Positions 6,409-7,049 of a stretch of DNA of 7,049 nt are shown piece by piece. The DNA comes from Bacteroidaceae bacterium. Its GTDB lineage: Bacteria; Bacteroidota; Bacteroidia; Bacteroidales; Bacteroidaceae. The translations under genes and the position numbers were made by a program. How positions within the stretch are numbered: the first letter of the stretch is position 1; each line of letters opens with the position of its first letter. Location of the stretch: NCBI GenBank assembly GCA_017472905.1, contig JAFUNW010000139.1:1-7049 (forward strand), read 5' to 3'. The notes beneath the pieces are model-generated. The model did no database searches and was not told where the DNA came from. It saw only the letters and a list, made by a program, of their open reading frames with translations.

Positions 6409-7049
6409 ATGAGTCAAAAACAAACACCGAACTATACGTTCGCACTTATCGTCGTGTTCATTGTCTGCTTCCTCATCGGATTCGTAACTACCATGAACAA
6501 CTCCATGATTGACTTTTGTTCAAAAGCATTCAATTTGAACGCACAACAAGGTCAGTTGGTTAACACCGCTTTTTATGGCGCCTACCTTTTTGCAATCCCT
6601 TTCTCTCTGCTGATGAGTAAAATTGGCTATAAGGGAACCATGATTCTCGGACTTACGGTTGTAGGTATCGGATTTATTGTCAACTCATTAGGTATTGATT
6701 CTGCCATCGCATCAGGAGCCAATAACGTATACACCATATTCTTAGCTTCCATGTGTTTGGTTGCTATGGGTGTTGTAATGCTTCAAAATGTAGCTAATCC
6801 TTACGTAATGGTGCTTGGTTCACCCGAGAAAGGAGCCTTCCGTATGACACTGTCACAAGCTTTGAACTCTGTAGCAACAACTGTTGCTCCGATGTTTATC
6901 ACTTCAGTTATCATTGCCGGTAAAACTCCTGCCCCCGAATATGTTACTGCTCCTTTCCTAGGATTAGGAGTCTTTACGCTCATTATAGGTGCGATCCTCG
7001 TGGCATTGAAGTTACCCAAAATTGACGAAGGTAAGCAAGCAGAAGAAGC
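6409..7049 (+). CDS. MFS sugar permease, FucP/GluP family (partial, 3' end outside window)
   Basis: Inner-membrane transporter of the fucose / glucose-galactose permease branch of the major facilitator superfamily. The 213 codons seen cover the N-terminal half: membrane segments at about 11-28, 47-69, 77-94, 107-127, 149-171 and 181-200, ending in a charged cytoplasmic loop (KLPKIDEGKQ). Family marks are LQNVANPYVMVLGSPE (125-140) and RMTLSQALNSVATTVAP (145-161), close to the usual NPYV.LG and LTQALNSLGTTIAP. The first-helix motif reads GFVTTMNNSMID (24-35), with Asn 31 where E. coli FucP has its key Asp46. It starts 35 bp after galM in an A-rich leader (AATAAACAAA before ATG) and is surely co-transcribed. 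Neighbour and family suggest glucose or galactose uptake; the substrate itself is inferred. Confidence 0.9.
   Translation, partial: MSQKQTPNYTFALIVVFIVCFLIGFVTTMNNSMIDFCSKAFNLNAQQGQLVNTAFYGAYLFAIPFSLLMSKIGYKGTMILGLTVVGIGFIVNSLGIDSAIASGANNVYTIFLASMCLVAMGVVMLQNVANPYVMVLGSPEKGAFRMTLSQALNSVATTVAPMFITSVIIAGKTPAPEYVTAPFLGLGVFTLIIGAILVALKLPKIDEGKQAEE

Overview
The window looks like chromosomal DNA from Bacteroides or a close relative in the order Bacteroidales. Three things point there. Promoters match the Bacteroidetes pattern (a TTTG/TTG element about 20 bp before TAnnTTTG). Start codons lie in A-rich leaders without a clear Shine-Dalgarno sequence. The protein sequences and gene neighbourhoods also fit: an ABC-F ATPase divergent from grpE-dnaJ, and an aldose 1-epimerase followed by a glucose/galactose-type permease. 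Identification rests on reading motifs by eye; no search was run.

Layout. Positions 1-1089 (minus strand) hold the first 363 codons of an ABC-F family ATPase whose 3' end is outside the window. Its promoter is near 1177-1208. Positions 1212-1760 are a long non-coding stretch containing five 22-bp tandem repeats (1374-1483) that can fold into strong hairpins. The grpE control region (about 1743-1860) follows, with a housekeeping-type promoter, inverted repeats and a sigma-54-like element. Next come grpE (1880-2506) and dnaJ (2545-3696). The 160-bp gap between dnaJ and folC holds an 18-bp perfect inverted repeat and an overlapping alternative hairpin, then folC (3857-5149). A hairpin and a good Bacteroides promoter precede galM (5285-6373), which is followed after 35 bp by the first 213 codons of an MFS sugar permease (6409 to the window end).

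How the genes work together. GrpE and DnaJ are the nucleotide-exchange factor and J-domain co-chaperone of the DnaK cycle; dnaK is not in this window. FolC makes folylpolyglutamates and has no obvious promoter of its own, so it may be read from the grpE-dnaJ transcript through the structured gap. GalM and the permease form a sugar uptake and anomer-conversion operon; in Bacteroides a galactokinase gene commonly follows, but it would lie outside the window.

I see no clearly new multi-gene system. All six proteins belong to known families. The points most worth a second look are the dnaJ-folC structured gap, the 22-bp repeat array, the overlapping promoter elements of grpE, and the degenerate second nucleotide-binding site of the ABC-F protein.
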